Shown here in pieces: positions 51,795 to 60,512 of a DNA stretch of 64,000 nucleotides. The translations under genes and the position numbers were made by a program. Numbering within the stretch: the stretch's first letter is position 1; every line of letters starts with the position of its first letter. Source of the DNA: Actinomadura alba (GTDB lineage Bacteria; Actinomycetota; Actinomycetes; Streptosporangiales; Streptosporangiaceae); NCBI RefSeq assembly GCF_014323705.1, contig NZ_JABVEC010000006.1, positions 1 to 64,000 of the forward strand. The letters run 5' to 3'. Under the pieces are notes generated by a model that saw only the letters and a program-made list of their open reading frames with translations, was not told the DNA's origin and did not search any database.

Positions 51795-52487
51795 GTGGCC
51801 GGGATGCTGGTCGAGGGCGACGAAGACCTGCTGCGGATCACGGTCGCCGCCGAGCCCGGCGGCCCGGCGCTGGACGACGAGATTCACCTACTGGTGCGGA
51901 CGTGGCGGGGAGACACCGCGCGGCTGGCCGTGGCTCCTGCCGTGGCCGTGCCGCCGGAGCGGGACGACCCGGAGTCGCACGTCGCGTGCCTCACCACGTT
52001 GCTCAGTGAGTTCCTCTACATGAACAACAACAACCAGGTGACGTTCGAGGTGACCTTCAGGGCGCATGACCTGCCCGCCTCCGCCGACCCCGAGGCCGCC
52101 GACGCCGCTTTGCGCGCCGCGCCGCCTCCGATCGACTGGGAGTTCACCGAAACCCCCGAGGAGGAGGCGGACGGCTTTCTGCGGCGGCTGAACGGTGATG
52201 ACCTGGAGGCCGTCCTGGCCGCCTCCGAGCGCGCGATGATCGAGGACGCCTGGGGGCTGGCGATGCACGACGACTCGCCACCACAGGACCCCGGCGACCA
52301 TCTCGTCCACTGGCTGTTCAAAGACCTGCTCGACACCGTCCGCGCCGAGGTCACCGGCGACACCGGCGGCGCGCCACGGCTCGCCTACGGCGCGGGGCTA
52401 CCGCTGGAGCTGTCCGGGGAGGGGGCCTGCCTGGTTCTGATCGGCCCGGAGCGGACCGCCGTCATCGATATCGACGACGGCTACTGA
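51795..52487 (+). CDS. Hypothetical acidic protein, possibly truncated at its 5' end
   Basis: The 230-residue acidic protein is not recognised. It has a repeated acidic/helical character (ETPEEEADGFLRRLNGDDLEAVLAASERAMIED) and ends in a strand-like ACLVLIGPERTAVIDIDDGY. The coding signal continues upstream in frame to about 51720 (LEAAEGPLDRRTRALAAF), but no ATG/GTG/TTG with a ribosome binding site is found before the stop at 51678. The gene may have lost its start, or GTG 51795 is used. The 51554-51794 gap shows nothing else. Confidence 0.5.
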   Translation: MAGMLVEGDEDLLRITVAAEPGGPALDDEIHLLVRTWRGDTARLAVAPAVAVPPERDDPESHVACLTTLLSEFLYMNNNNQVTFEVTFRAHDLPASADPEAADAALRAAPPPIDWEFTETPEEEADGFLRRLNGDDLEAVLAASERAMIEDAWGLAMHDDSPPQDPGDHLVHWLFKDLLDTVRAEVTGDTGGAPRLAYGAGLPLELSGEGACLVLIGPERTAVIDIDDGY

Positions 52488-52619
52488 CCGGCCCCGGTGA
52501 CATGACCCTCCCGCGCGACGTGGCCGCGCGGCCGAGGCGGTGGCCGGAGCGCTGCCGCCCTTGATGGTCAAGACGATCACTGGTTCGAGCAGATGGACGC
52601 GGCCCTTGGCCGGTAACCC

Positions 52620-52648
52620 AGAGCCCCGGTTCCGTACCGGGCTCTTTT
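52620..52648 (+). terminator. Rho-independent terminator (copy 1)
   Basis: AGAGCCCCGG and CCGGGCTCT pair with one bulge around TTCCGTA, followed by TTTT. It lies just after the coding-tail stop (52613-52615). Confidence 0.65.
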
Positions 52649-52805
52649 GTTGGGGCTGACCTACGACGATGGCGTACGAGCCGTTCCGCAAATTCCGTGA
52701 ACCCCGACATCTGGCGGCGTCTGGCGGCGCACGGTTACGTAGACGCGAATCCCCGGAGCCTGGCGTTTCCGCTGGTCGTCCGGGGTTTGGCTGATCTTGA
52801 GGTGC

Positions 52806-52891
52806 GCCCCCTGCAGGATTCGAACCTGCGCACTCGGCTCCGGAGGGCGTTGCTTTGCTCGGCGGGGATCAGGGCCTTGACCTGAGCTAGA
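52806..52891 (-). pseudogene. tRNA-Arg pseudogene (disrupted duplicate)
   Basis: From 52806 the minus-strand T-arm and anticodon region (with CTCCGGA) is identical to the intact tRNA at 53878-53949. After the anticodon stem it diverges: about 20 extra bases replace the D-arm region and the acceptor 5' strand is lost, though a TAGCTCAGG-like piece survives near 52880. It cannot fold as a tRNA. Confidence 0.7.
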
Positions 52892-53004
52892 GCATCGCCG
52901 TGCGGACTCTTCCGCTTGTGCCGTTCCGTGCATATTCCGGATCATGGCTCTGCGCGCTGTAAACAGTCCTTGACGGGTATTTCGCGCACGACGATGCTCA
53001 TGGG

Positions 53005-53247
53005 ATGTTGGTCTGTCCAGTGTGCGGCCGTGAGATCGATCCAGACGGCCCGGGAGTTGGCTCCTACCCGATCGATCGGAACGACATTGCTGGCGAGTGG
53101 CGCGCCTACTGGATCCCGTTTATCTACGATCTGCGAGCATCACCTAGCCGCCTCGTTCATCCCGAGTGCTACGCCCAAGAGCGGGATGTCGCTGCCCTCG
53201 TCGCCCTGTTCCATCGAACAGATGAAGAGCGCCGCGCACAGCAGTGA
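53005..53247 (+). CDS. Small zinc-ribbon-like hypothetical protein
   Basis: The 80-residue protein begins MLVCPVCGREIDPDG, a CxxC knuckle, with a second His-x2-Cys (VHPEC) later that could complete a zinc site. The rest is helical and charged. The ribosome binding site is weak. It sits between the two cassette copies; function unknown. Confidence 0.5.
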   Translation: MLVCPVCGREIDPDGPGVGSYPIDRNDIAGEWRAYWIPFIYDLRASPSRLVHPECYAQERDVAALVALFHRTDEERRAQQ

Positions 53248-53635
53248 CACCACCGTTGATGCATCGATGCCGACAGGCAGCACCCTCAACCCCTGACAGA
53301 CCTTGCGGCGGCGGGCTTGATCGGCCATCCCGGAGTTGGAACCCCCGCCGGAGGCATGTAAGAACCTCAACCCGATACGTGGGGAGCGGGGCTGCCGTCC
53401 AATGCCGTAGGCATCCCGGAGGGGCGAGTGTGCGAGTTGGCCGGCGGCCCTGCGGTGGTGAATCGGTGGCGGCGGTGCGGACCCGGTGATGGCGGTCAGA
53501 GCGGGCGCGGTCGGCGCGGTTGCTCGGCGGGCGATCGGGCGGTCCGGCGCGTAGGGACCGGCGCCCACGCCGCACGCCCGGAGCGACGGTGCCGGGCGGC
53601 CGGTGCGGCGGCGCGGCGCGCGGCCGCTCTTGACG
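53248..53635. other. Region without a supported gene
   Basis: Frames are open on several strands because of high G+C, but none shows a recognisable domain, ribosome binding site or signal. The plus-strand frame entering copy 2 is Arg/Gly-rich and looks like decayed coding DNA leading to the shared tail. Confidence 0.4.
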
Positions 53636-53688
53636 GTCAAGATGATCATTGGTTCGAACGGATGGACACGGCCCTTGGTCGGTAACGT

Positions 53689-53717
53689 AGAGCCCCGGTT
53701 CCGCACCGGGGCTCTTT
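53689..53717 (+). terminator. Rho-independent terminator (copy 2)
   Basis: AGAGCCCCGG (53689-53698), loop TTCCGCA and CCGGGGCTCT (53706-53715) form a perfect 10-bp stem running into TTTT. This is the clearest T-tailed terminator in the window. Confidence 0.85.
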
Positions 53718-53819
53718 TCGTAGGGCTGACCTGGGCGGATGTCGCCGGAGCCGTTCCGCATATATTCCGGGAACGACGACACGCGGCGGCGTCTGGTGGC
53801 ACATGGCGGCATATATGCG

Positions 53820-53860
53820 AAACCCCGGAGCCTGGCGTTTCCGCTGGTCGTCCGGGGTTT
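53820..53860 (-). terminator. Terminator of the tRNA-Arg gene
   Basis: AAACCCCGGA (53820-53829) pairs with TCCGGGGTTT (53851-53860); read on the minus strand it ends in TTT 18 bases beyond the tRNA 3' end. Confidence 0.7.
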
Positions 53861-53877
53861 TGGCTGATCTTGAGGTG

Positions 53878-53949
53878 CGCCCCCTGCAGGATTCGAACCT
53901 GCGCACTCGGCTCCGGAGGCCGATGCTCTATCCCCTGAGCTAAGGGGGC
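53878..53949 (-). tRNA. tRNA-Arg (anticodon CCG)
   Basis: On the minus strand the acceptor GCCCCCT pairs with AGGGGGC, the D-stem is GCTC/GAGC, and the anticodon stem TCGGC/GCCGA encloses loop CTCCGGA with anticodon CCG (positions 34-36). The T-stem GCAGG/CCTGC encloses TTCGAAT. The 3' CCA is not encoded. All four arms fold without mismatch. Confidence 0.93.
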
Positions 53950-54042
53950 TGGCGCGCAAGAAGGTTACCAGCTATGAAACGCCGACGCGCACCTGGTTAT
54001 TCGCCGTGCGTTCCGGGAGCCGACCGGCTAGCTTGGGTGGCC

Positions 54043-54432
54043 GTGACGGATCCACTGGGACGGGTGCTGGTCGTCGACGACGACGAGGTGATCCGGCAGC
54101 TCATCGCCGTGAACCTCCAGCTTGAGGGCTTCGAGGTCGAGACCGCTGTCGACGGGCAGGACTGCCTCGACAAGGTGATCGCGGTCGATCCCGCTGTGAT
54201 CACACTCGACATCATGATGCCCCGGCTGGACGGCTGGGTGACGGCGGTCAAGCTGCGTGAGGACCCCGCCACGAGCCATATGAAAGTGGTCATGATCACT
54301 GCTCGGGCGCAGGATCACGACATCCGGCGCGGTCATGAGATCGGTGTGGACGCCTACGTCACCAAGCCGTTCGACCCGGCCGAGCTCATCCGTACGGTTC
54401 GCAAGCTCGCGGGTGCCGGTCCTCACAACTGA
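54043..54432 (+). CDS. Single-domain response regulator (CheY-like receiver)
   Basis: The 129-residue protein is a lone receiver domain: VLVVDDDEVIRQL (acidic pocket), ITLDIMMPRLDGW with the phospho-acceptor aspartate, MITARAQ and VTKPFDP with the conserved lysine. It has no output domain, so it acts by protein interaction. The GTG at 54043 is chosen because the receiver begins there and TAGCTT eight bases upstream suggests a leaderless transcript; an upstream ATG at 53974 would add an odd basic leader. No kinase is adjacent. Confidence 0.85.
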   Translation: MTDPLGRVLVVDDDEVIRQLIAVNLQLEGFEVETAVDGQDCLDKVIAVDPAVITLDIMMPRLDGWVTAVKLREDPATSHMKVVMITARAQDHDIRRGHEIGVDAYVTKPFDPAELIRTVRKLAGAGPHN

Positions 54433-54435
54433 GCG

Positions 54436-54453
54436 GCGCCGGACGGCCGGCGC
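54436..54453. terminator. Hairpin after the response regulator gene
   Basis: GCGCCGG (54436-54442) and CCGGCGC (54447-54453) form a seven-base stem with loop ACGG, four bases after the stop. Confidence 0.5.
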
Positions 54454-54527
54454 GCGGGCTCTCCACACGCCCCGACACGGAGTCATCGCGGCCGTTGCCC
54501 ACATGGTGGTCGGATAGTCTCGCGAGA

Positions 54528-55247
54528 GTGACCCCAGCCGATGTGGGCGGTGCCGTCCTCGCCGCGGTGGCCGCCGCGCGAGACGCCGGTGAGCTCGCTT
54601 GCGCTCCACCGAGCGACGCCCTGTTGACCTGCGCGAACGGGTCGTACGGCACACCGCTCGCGCTGCGCCTCGCCGCGGCCGAGCGCAGACCGGCTCATGA
54701 GGTCGCCGAGCTGATCGCCAAGCGCCTGCCGCTGCGGGCCGAGGCCACCGGGGGGTTCCTTACGATCAAGGTCTCGGGGCTCGCGGAGAGCATCGCGGCC
54801 GACCCGGGCTACGGCCTCGCCGCCGTGCCGCATCCGGACGCCACCTGGCCCGACCGGCCGCGGACCTTCGACAACCCGGGTTTCCGGGTGCGCTACGCCT
54901 ACGCCCGCGCCGCGGCCGTTCAGCGGCGTGCGGGCGCGCTGGGGGTCGTCCCGGGACCGCACGAGCCCGGCGACCCGCTTGAGACCAGGCTGCTGGACCT
55001 GCTGGCGGAGCTGCCCGGCCGGGCGGCCCAGGCCGTACGCGAGAGCGACGCGGGGGTTTTCACGCGGCATCTGGAGCGGGTCGCGGACGCCTACCACGAC
55101 GTGTACGAGCGGTGCCCGGCGCTGCCACGCGGCGACGAGAAGCCGGACGCCGCGCACGGTGGCCGCCGGACGCTGGCCGAGGCCGTACGGATATCCATTG
55201 GAAACGGGCTTCAGATGCTCGGCGAGAATCCGAGAGAGAGATTTTGA
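54528..55247 (+). CDS. nrtL: ArgRS-related DALR anticodon-binding protein
   Basis: The 239-residue protein keeps the N-terminal and C-terminal DALR-like all-helical regions of arginyl-tRNA synthetase ([59 protein letters not shown]). It lacks the whole catalytic Rossmann core with its HIGH and KMSKS motifs, so it cannot aminoacylate. It is usually found upstream of lysA in actinomycetes. The GTG at 54528 lies seven bases after TAGTCT, a likely leaderless -10. It overlaps lysA by TTGA. Confidence 0.8.
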   Translation: MTPADVGGAVLAAVAAARDAGELACAPPSDALLTCANGSYGTPLALRLAAAERRPAHEVAELIAKRLPLRAEATGGFLTIKVSGLAESIAADPGYGLAAVPHPDATWPDRPRTFDNPGFRVRYAYARAAAVQRRAGALGVVPGPHEPGDPLETRLLDLLAELPGRAAQAVRESDAGVFTRHLERVADAYHDVYERCPALPRGDEKPDAAHGGRRTLAEAVRISIGNGLQMLGENPRERF

Positions 55248-56635
55248 GTAGGGCTCACCCGGCGGGATCGCGGCACGCGGACATCCTGCCCGAAGACAAC
55301 CCGATGCCGCCGCCCGAGGACCTGAACGCGCTGGCCCCGGCGGTCTGGCCGCGCAGCGCCAAGCGCGACGAGGGCAGCCTGACGATCGGCGGCGCCGACG
55401 TCCGCGACCTGGCGGGGGAGTACGGCACGCCGCTGTACGTCCTCGACGAGGAGGACTTCCGGGCCCGCTGCCGGGAGTACCGGGCGGCGTTCCACGACGG
55501 CGACGTCCACTACGCCGGCAAGGCCTTCCTGTGCGGCGCCGTGGCGCGCTGGATCGACGAGGAGGGCCTCGGCCTGGACGTCTGTTCCGGCGGCGAGCTG
55601 GCGGTGGCGCTGGCCGTGGACTTCCCTCCGGAGAAGATCACGCTGCACGGCAGCAACAAGTCGATCGCCGAGCTGACCAGGGCACTGGAGGCCGGGGTCG
55701 GGCGCATCGTGGTCGACTCCTACGAGGAGATCGCGCGTCTCGGTTTCCTCGCCGACAAGCTCGGCAAGCGGCCCAAGGTCATGGTCCGGGTCACGACGGG
55801 CGTCGAGGCGCACACCCACGAGTTCATCGCGACGGCCCACGACGACCAGAAGTTCGGGTTCGCGCGCAGCTCCGGCGCGGCGCTCGAGGCCGTGCGGCGG
55901 ACCCTGGAGCTCACTCAGCTCGAACTCGTCGGCCTGCACTCCCACATCGGCTCGCAGATCTTCGACACCGACGGGTTCGAGGTCGCCGCGCACCGCGTCG
56001 CCGAGCTGCTCGTCGCGATCAAGCACGAGCACGGTGTCGACCTGCCCGAGCTCGACCTCGGCGGCGGGTTCGGCATCGCCTACGTGCCGGGCGACGACGC
56101 GCCCGATCCCAAGCGCCTCGCCGACAACATGCGCCGCATCGTGGCCAAGGAGTGCGAGTCGTACGGCCTGGCGGTGCCACGCCTGGTCGTCGAGCCCGGC
56201 CGCGCCATCGTGGGTCCGGGCGGCATCACGCTGTACGAGGTCGGCACGATCAAGGACGTCGAGGGCATCCGCACCTACGTCTCGGTGGACGGCGGCATGA
56301 GCGACAACCTCCGCACCGCGCTGTACGGCGCCGAGTACACCTCCGTGCTGGCCAGCCGCGTCTCCGAGGCGGGCCCGATGCTCAGCAGGATGGTCGGCAA
56401 GCACTGCGAGAGCGGCGATATCGTCGTCCGCGACCTGTGGCTGCCGGATGATCTCGCGGTCGGCGACCTCGTGGCGGTCGCCGCGACCGGTGCGTACTGC
56501 CGATCGATGGCCAGCAACTACAACTTCGTCCCGCGTCCCGCGGTCGTGGCCGTACGCGACGGCGCGGCCCGGGTGATCGTTCGGCGCGAGACCGAGGACG
56601 ACCTGCTGCGGTTGGACGGGGAGGTAACACGGTGA
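55244..56635 (+). CDS. lysA: Diaminopimelate decarboxylase
   Basis: The 463-residue PLP enzyme catalyses the last step of lysine synthesis, meso-diaminopimelate to L-lysine plus CO2. It shows the PLP-lysine region [34 protein letters not shown] and the CESGD motif with the catalytic cysteine. The TTG at 55244 is chosen as start: it overlaps the nrtL stop as TTGA, has a GAGAGAG ribosome binding site, and gives the usual [16 protein letters not shown] beginning of actinobacterial LysA. It overlaps hom by GTGA. Confidence 0.95.
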   Translation: MSRAHPAGSRHADILPEDNPMPPPEDLNALAPAVWPRSAKRDEGSLTIGGADVRDLAGEYGTPLYVLDEEDFRARCREYRAAFHDGDVHYAGKAFLCGAVARWIDEEGLGLDVCSGGELAVALAVDFPPEKITLHGSNKSIAELTRALEAGVGRIVVDSYEEIARLGFLADKLGKRPKVMVRVTTGVEAHTHEFIATAHDDQKFGFARSSGAALEAVRRTLELTQLELVGLHSHIGSQIFDTDGFEVAAHRVAELLVAIKHEHGVDLPELDLGGGFGIAYVPGDDAPDPKRLADNMRRIVAKECESYGLAVPRLVVEPGRAIVGPGGITLYEVGTIKDVEGIRTYVSVDGGMSDNLRTALYGAEYTSVLASRVSEAGPMLSRMVGKHCESGDIVVRDLWLPDDLAVGDLVAVAATGAYCRSMASNYNFVPRPAVVAVRDGAARVIVRRETEDDLLRLDGEVTR

Positions 56636-57948
56636 AACCCGGGGGAGCGCTCACAGTCGGGTTGCTGGGCTGTGGTGTCGTCGGCACCGAGGTCGTACGC
56701 CTGCTGCGGGAGCAGGCCGACGATCTCGCCGCCAGGATCGGCGTACCGCTCCATCTGGGCGGCGTGGCGGTACGGCGGCTGGACAAGCCCCGCCCGGGCG
56801 TCGACCCGGATCTGCTGACCACTGACGCGGTCGGCCTGGTGACGCGCGACGACATCGACATCGTCGTCGAGGTGATCGGTGGCATCGAGCCCGCGCGTGG
56901 CCTCGTGCTCGCCGCGATGAAGGCCGGCAAGGCGGTGATCTCGGCCAACAAGGCGCTGCTGGCCGAGGACGGCGAGACCCTCTTCGGAGCGGCGCGTGAG
57001 TACGGCGCGGACCTCTACTACGAGGCGTCGGTCGCCGGGGCGATCCCGCTGCTGAGGCCGCTGCGTGAGTCGCTGGTAGGCGACCACGTGCACAAGGTCC
57101 TCGGCATCGTCAACGGCACCACGAACTACATCCTCGACCAGATGGACACCCACGGCGCCGGGTTCACCGAGGCGCTGGAGGAGGCCCAGACGCTGGGCTA
57201 CGCCGAGGCCGACCCGACCGCCGACGTCGAGGGTTTCGACGCGGCCGCGAAGGCGGCCATCCTGGCCCAGCTCGCCTTCCACAGCCCCGTCCGGGCCGCG
57301 GACGTGCACCGGGAGGGCATCACCGAGGTGAGCGCCGCCGACATGGCGAGCGCCCAGGCGATGGGCTGTGTGGTCAAACTTCTCGCGATCTGTGAGCGGG
57401 TGCCGGCGGCCGACGGCAACGGCCGCAATGGGCGGGGCGTGTCGGTCCGCGTCTACCCGGCGATGATCCCGCGCTCCCACCCGCTCGCCAGCGTGCGTGA
57501 GGCGTACAACGCGGTGTTCGTGGAGGCCGAGTCGGCCGGGCGGCTGATGTTCTACGGCGCCGGTGCCGGCGGCGCGCCGACCGCCTCGGCGGTGCTGGGC
57601 GACCTCGTCGCGGTGGCCCGCAACAAGGTGAACGGCACGCGCGGGCCGGCCGAGACGACCTACGCCGCGCTGCCCGTGCTGCCGATGGGCGAGACGATCA
57701 CCCGCTATCACGTGCAGCTCGACGTCGCCGACCGGTCCGGCGTGCTCGCCCAGGTGGCCGAGGAGTTCTCGCGGCACGGCGTGTCGATCCAGGCCGTACG
57801 GCAGGAGGGGCACGGCGACGACGCGCAGCTCGTGATCGTCACCCACCGGGCCGACGACGCCGCGCTCGCCGCGACGGTCGCGGGGCTCAGCGGGCTCGAC
57901 ATCGTGCGCAACGTCGCCAGCGTCATGCGAGTCGAGGGCGACGACTAG
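56632..57948 (+). CDS. hom: Homoserine dehydrogenase
   Basis: The 438-residue enzyme reduces aspartate semialdehyde to homoserine, the branch toward threonine and methionine. It has the dinucleotide motif [12 protein letters not shown], the catalytic-domain signature [14 protein letters not shown]...[27 protein letters not shown] and a C-terminal ACT domain ([28 protein letters not shown]) for threonine feedback. GTG start overlaps the lysA stop. Confidence 0.96.
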   Translation: MKPGGALTVGLLGCGVVGTEVVRLLREQADDLAARIGVPLHLGGVAVRRLDKPRPGVDPDLLTTDAVGLVTRDDIDIVVEVIGGIEPARGLVLAAMKAGKAVISANKALLAEDGETLFGAAREYGADLYYEASVAGAIPLLRPLRESLVGDHVHKVLGIVNGTTNYILDQMDTHGAGFTEALEEAQTLGYAEADPTADVEGFDAAAKAAILAQLAFHSPVRAADVHREGITEVSAADMASAQAMGCVVKLLAICERVPAADGNGRNGRGVSVRVYPAMIPRSHPLASVREAYNAVFVEAESAGRLMFYGAGAGGAPTASAVLGDLVAVARNKVNGTRGPAETTYAALPVLPMGETITRYHVQLDVADRSGVLAQVAEEFSRHGVSIQAVRQEGHGDDAQLVIVTHRADDAALAATVAGLSGLDIVRNVASVMRVEGDD

Positions 57949-58021
57949 GGAGACGACAAGGGCGACGACGGCGAGGTGTCCGCCATCTGGGATCGATGGG
58001 CGCCCACGCGCCTCGGCGTCA

Positions 58022-58060
58022 TAGACTCGGCGCACAACCTCGCAGGTCATCCAAGGGGGA
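58022..58060 (+). promoter_or_regulatory. Candidate internal promoter and ribosome binding site of thrC
   Basis: TAGACT (58022-58027) is a good -10 match in the 117-bp gap after hom, and AAGGGGGA (58053-58060) is a ribosome binding site before the thrC GTG. No clear -35 is seen. Confidence 0.4.
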
Positions 58061-58065
58061 CCATC

Positions 58066-59151
58066 GTGAACGCGACCGCCGTCCGAGCGTGGCGCGGGCT
58101 TATCGAGGAATACCGCGAACTGCTGCCGGTGACCCGGGACACGCCCGTGGTGACGCTGCTCGAAGGCGGCACGCCGCTGGTCCCGGCGCAGAGGATCTCG
58201 CAGCTCACCGGATGCGAGGTCTACCTGAAGGTCGAGGGCGCCAATCCCACGGGTTCCTTCAAGGACCGTGGCATGACCGTGGCCATCAGCAAGGCCGCCG
58301 AACAGGGCGCCAAGGCGGTCATCTGCGCCTCGACCGGCAACACCTCGGCCTCCGCCGCGGCCTACGCCGTACGGGCGGGCATGACGTGCGCCGTGCTCGT
58401 GCCGCAGGGCAAGATCGCGATGGGCAAGCTGGCCCAGGCGCTCGTGCACGGCGCCAAGCTGCTGCAGGTCGATGGGAACTTCGACGACTGCCTCGAACTC
58501 GCCCGCAAGCTCGCCGCCGACTATCCGGTGGCCCTGGTCAATTCGGTCAACAAGTATCGCCTGCAGGGGCAGAAGACCGCGGCGTTCGAGATCGTCGACG
58601 CGCTCGGCGACGCCCCCGACGTGCACTGCCTGCCCGTCGGCAACGCCGGCAACATCAGCGCGTACTGGATGGGTTACCAGGAGTACGCCGCGTCCGGCAT
58701 GGCCTCCCGCAGGCCGCGCATGCTCGGCTTCCAGGCCAGCGGCGCCGCGCCGATCGTCCGCGGGCACCCGGTGGCCAAGCCGCAGACGATCGCGACCGCG
58801 ATCCGCATCGGCAACCCGGCGTCATGGGACCTCGCGATCGTCGCCCGGGACGAGTCCGGAGGGGCGATCCAGTCGGTGACCGACCGGCAGATCCTCGCCG
58901 CCTACCGGCTGCTCGCCCGCGAGGAGGGCGTGTTCGTCGAACCCGCGTCGGCGGCCGGAGTCGCCGGCCTGTTGCAGGCCGTCGAGGCGGATCCCGGTGC
59001 GGAACCCCTGGTTCCCCGTGGCTCGCGCGTCGTGTGCACGGTGACCGGGAACGGCCTCAAGGACCCCGACTGGGCGATCTCCGGCGCGCCCGCGCCGACG
59101 ACCGTCCCGGTCGACGCCCACGCCGCCGCCTCGTCCCTGGGACTGGCGTGA
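58066..59151 (+). CDS. thrC: Threonine synthase
   Basis: The 361-residue PLP enzyme converts O-phosphohomoserine to threonine. It has the PLP lysine in [34 protein letters not shown] and [15 protein letters not shown] (phosphate-binding loop), all typical of the actinobacterial short-type ThrC. GTG start with a strong ribosome binding site. It overlaps the thrB start as GTGA. Confidence 0.96.
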   Translation: MNATAVRAWRGLIEEYRELLPVTRDTPVVTLLEGGTPLVPAQRISQLTGCEVYLKVEGANPTGSFKDRGMTVAISKAAEQGAKAVICASTGNTSASAAAYAVRAGMTCAVLVPQGKIAMGKLAQALVHGAKLLQVDGNFDDCLELARKLAADYPVALVNSVNKYRLQGQKTAAFEIVDALGDAPDVHCLPVGNAGNISAYWMGYQEYAASGMASRRPRMLGFQASGAAPIVRGHPVAKPQTIATAIRIGNPASWDLAIVARDESGGAIQSVTDRQILAAYRLLAREEGVFVEPASAAGVAGLLQAVEADPGAEPLVPRGSRVVCTVTGNGLKDPDWAISGAPAPTTVPVDAHAAASSLGLA

Positions 59152-60137
59152 CAGGTGCGGCACATCGGGAGTGGGGTGACGTGCCCGCACGGGTCCGGGT
59201 GCGGGTCCCGGCGACCAGTGCCAACCTCGGGCCGGGTTTCGACTCGCTCGGCCTGGCGCTGACGCTGTACGACGACGTCGAGATCGAGCTCGACGGTGGC
59301 GGCAAGCTGTCCATCGAGGTCTCGGGCGAGGGCGTCGAGGTCGCCGACCGCGGCGAGGAGCACCTCATCGTCAGGGTGCTGCGCCGCACGTTCGATCTGA
59401 TCGACGAACTCGCCCCGGTGGCCTCCGATCGACCGTCCGGCCTACGGCTGAGCTGCGTCAACCGGATCCCGCACAGCCGTGGCCTGGGCTCGTCGTCCGC
59501 GGCGATCGTGGCGGCCATCAGCGCCGCCCGCGCCCTGCATCCGTACGGGCGACTGCTCGACGACGGCGGTGCGCTGGCGCTCGCCACCGCCATCGAGGGC
59601 CACCCCGACAACGTCGCGCCCTGTCTCGCGGGCGGCCTGACGATCGTCTGGACGCCCGATGACGGGCCCGCGGTGCCCGGCGCCGACCCTTCGGCGCGCG
59701 CGCCCCGGCTCGTACGGCTCGATCTCGACATCGAGGTGATCGCGTTCGTCCCCGACCAGCGGCTGGCGACCGAGCGGGCCCGCGGACTGCTGCCGGACGT
59801 CGTGCCGCACGCGGACGCCGCCGCCAACGCGGGGCGGGCGGCACTGCTGATCGCCGCGCTGACGCGAGGGCTCGGGCCCGAGACACTGCTCGACGCCACT
59901 GCGGATCGGTTGCACCAGAACTACCGTGCTCCGGCCATGCCGGAGTCCGCGGCTCTCGTCAAGAATCTGCGCGACGCCGGGGTGGCCGCGGTGATCTCCG
60001 GGGCGGGTCCGACTGTCCTGGCCTTCACATCTGCGTCACGGACTGATTCGATCGGTCCAGAACTGGGTACTTCGTGGCACAAACACCGGCTGAACGTCGA
60101 CCCCCACGGCGCATGCGTTCAGCTCGACGGTTCGTGA
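59148..60137 (+). CDS. thrB: Homoserine kinase
   Basis: The 329-residue GHMP-kinase phosphorylates homoserine for threonine synthase. Motifs are [20 protein letters not shown] (N-terminal), the ATP-binding [13 protein letters not shown] and the C-terminal [17 protein letters not shown] at 59148 overlaps the thrC stop; GTG at 59181 with a GGGAG upstream is an equally possible start and is where conserved sequence begins. Confidence 0.95.
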   Translation: MTGAAHREWGDVPARVRVRVPATSANLGPGFDSLGLALTLYDDVEIELDGGGKLSIEVSGEGVEVADRGEEHLIVRVLRRTFDLIDELAPVASDRPSGLRLSCVNRIPHSRGLGSSSAAIVAAISAARALHPYGRLLDDGGALALATAIEGHPDNVAPCLAGGLTIVWTPDDGPAVPGADPSARAPRLVRLDLDIEVIAFVPDQRLATERARGLLPDVVPHADAAANAGRAALLIAALTRGLGPETLLDATADRLHQNYRAPAMPESAALVKNLRDAGVAAVISGAGPTVLAFTSASRTDSIGPELGTSWHKHRLNVDPHGACVQLDGS

Positions 60138-60512
60138 CACGCGAGATTGACCTCTGAGGAATAGCAGTGTGCCCCGGTGATGTTAGGCTGATTGCAGCAC
60201 CAGATGCCCCGCCCGGGGCTGTGTGCTCGTCAGCCACGCATCGCCCGGCCGACCTGTTGGTCGTGTCCGCCCCGCGCACGTGGTTCCCCGACACCGAAAC
60301 TTCCCGTTGTCTGGCATCCCAGCAAAGCTTCGGACGTAACGGAGTCGGGGGTCCGCACGAGCGAACCGTCCCGACAATCTGGCTGTGCCCAGACATCGCC
60401 GATGGCGACCCCATCGTGATCGGCGGAGCACGATTCGGCGCCCCCGCCGGATCGCACCACCGGGTTGCCTGGCCGACGGAGGCCAACACCCGCTCCCTGG
60501 GAAGGACCCTTA
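60138..60512 (+). promoter_or_regulatory. Long leader region of rho
   Basis: No conserved gene is seen in this 375-bp gap. TAGGCT (60184-60189) is a candidate -10, which would give rho an untranslated leader of about 315 bases. The GGGAAGGA before GTG 60513 is the ribosome binding site. Rho is autoregulated through its leader in several bacteria; whether that applies here is inference. Confidence 0.45.

Larger units (their letters stand above)
52560..52891. repeat. Duplicated cassette, copy 1 (coding tail, terminator, broken tRNA)
   Basis: This stretch is an imperfect direct repeat of 53636-53949. It holds in order a plus-strand coding tail LDGQDDHWFEQMDAALGR plus stop, a terminator, a tRNA-terminator-like hairpin and a damaged tRNA-Arg on the minus strand. 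Between 52488 and 53004 no intact gene is seen. Confidence 0.7.
53636..53949. repeat. Duplicated cassette, copy 2 (coding tail, terminator, intact tRNA)
   Basis: This matches 52560-52891 over its length with substitutions. It encodes LDGQDDHWFERMDTALGR plus stop, a perfect terminator, a second hairpin and the intact tRNA-Arg. The two copies are in the same orientation and about 1.08 kb apart. Confidence 0.7.

Noticed and set aside
52806..53949. attL/attR of an integrative element at tRNA-Arg
   Set aside because: The repeat extends ~240 bp beyond the tRNA 3' end and the interval holds no integrase, so an intact integrated element is not supported; duplication explains it as well.
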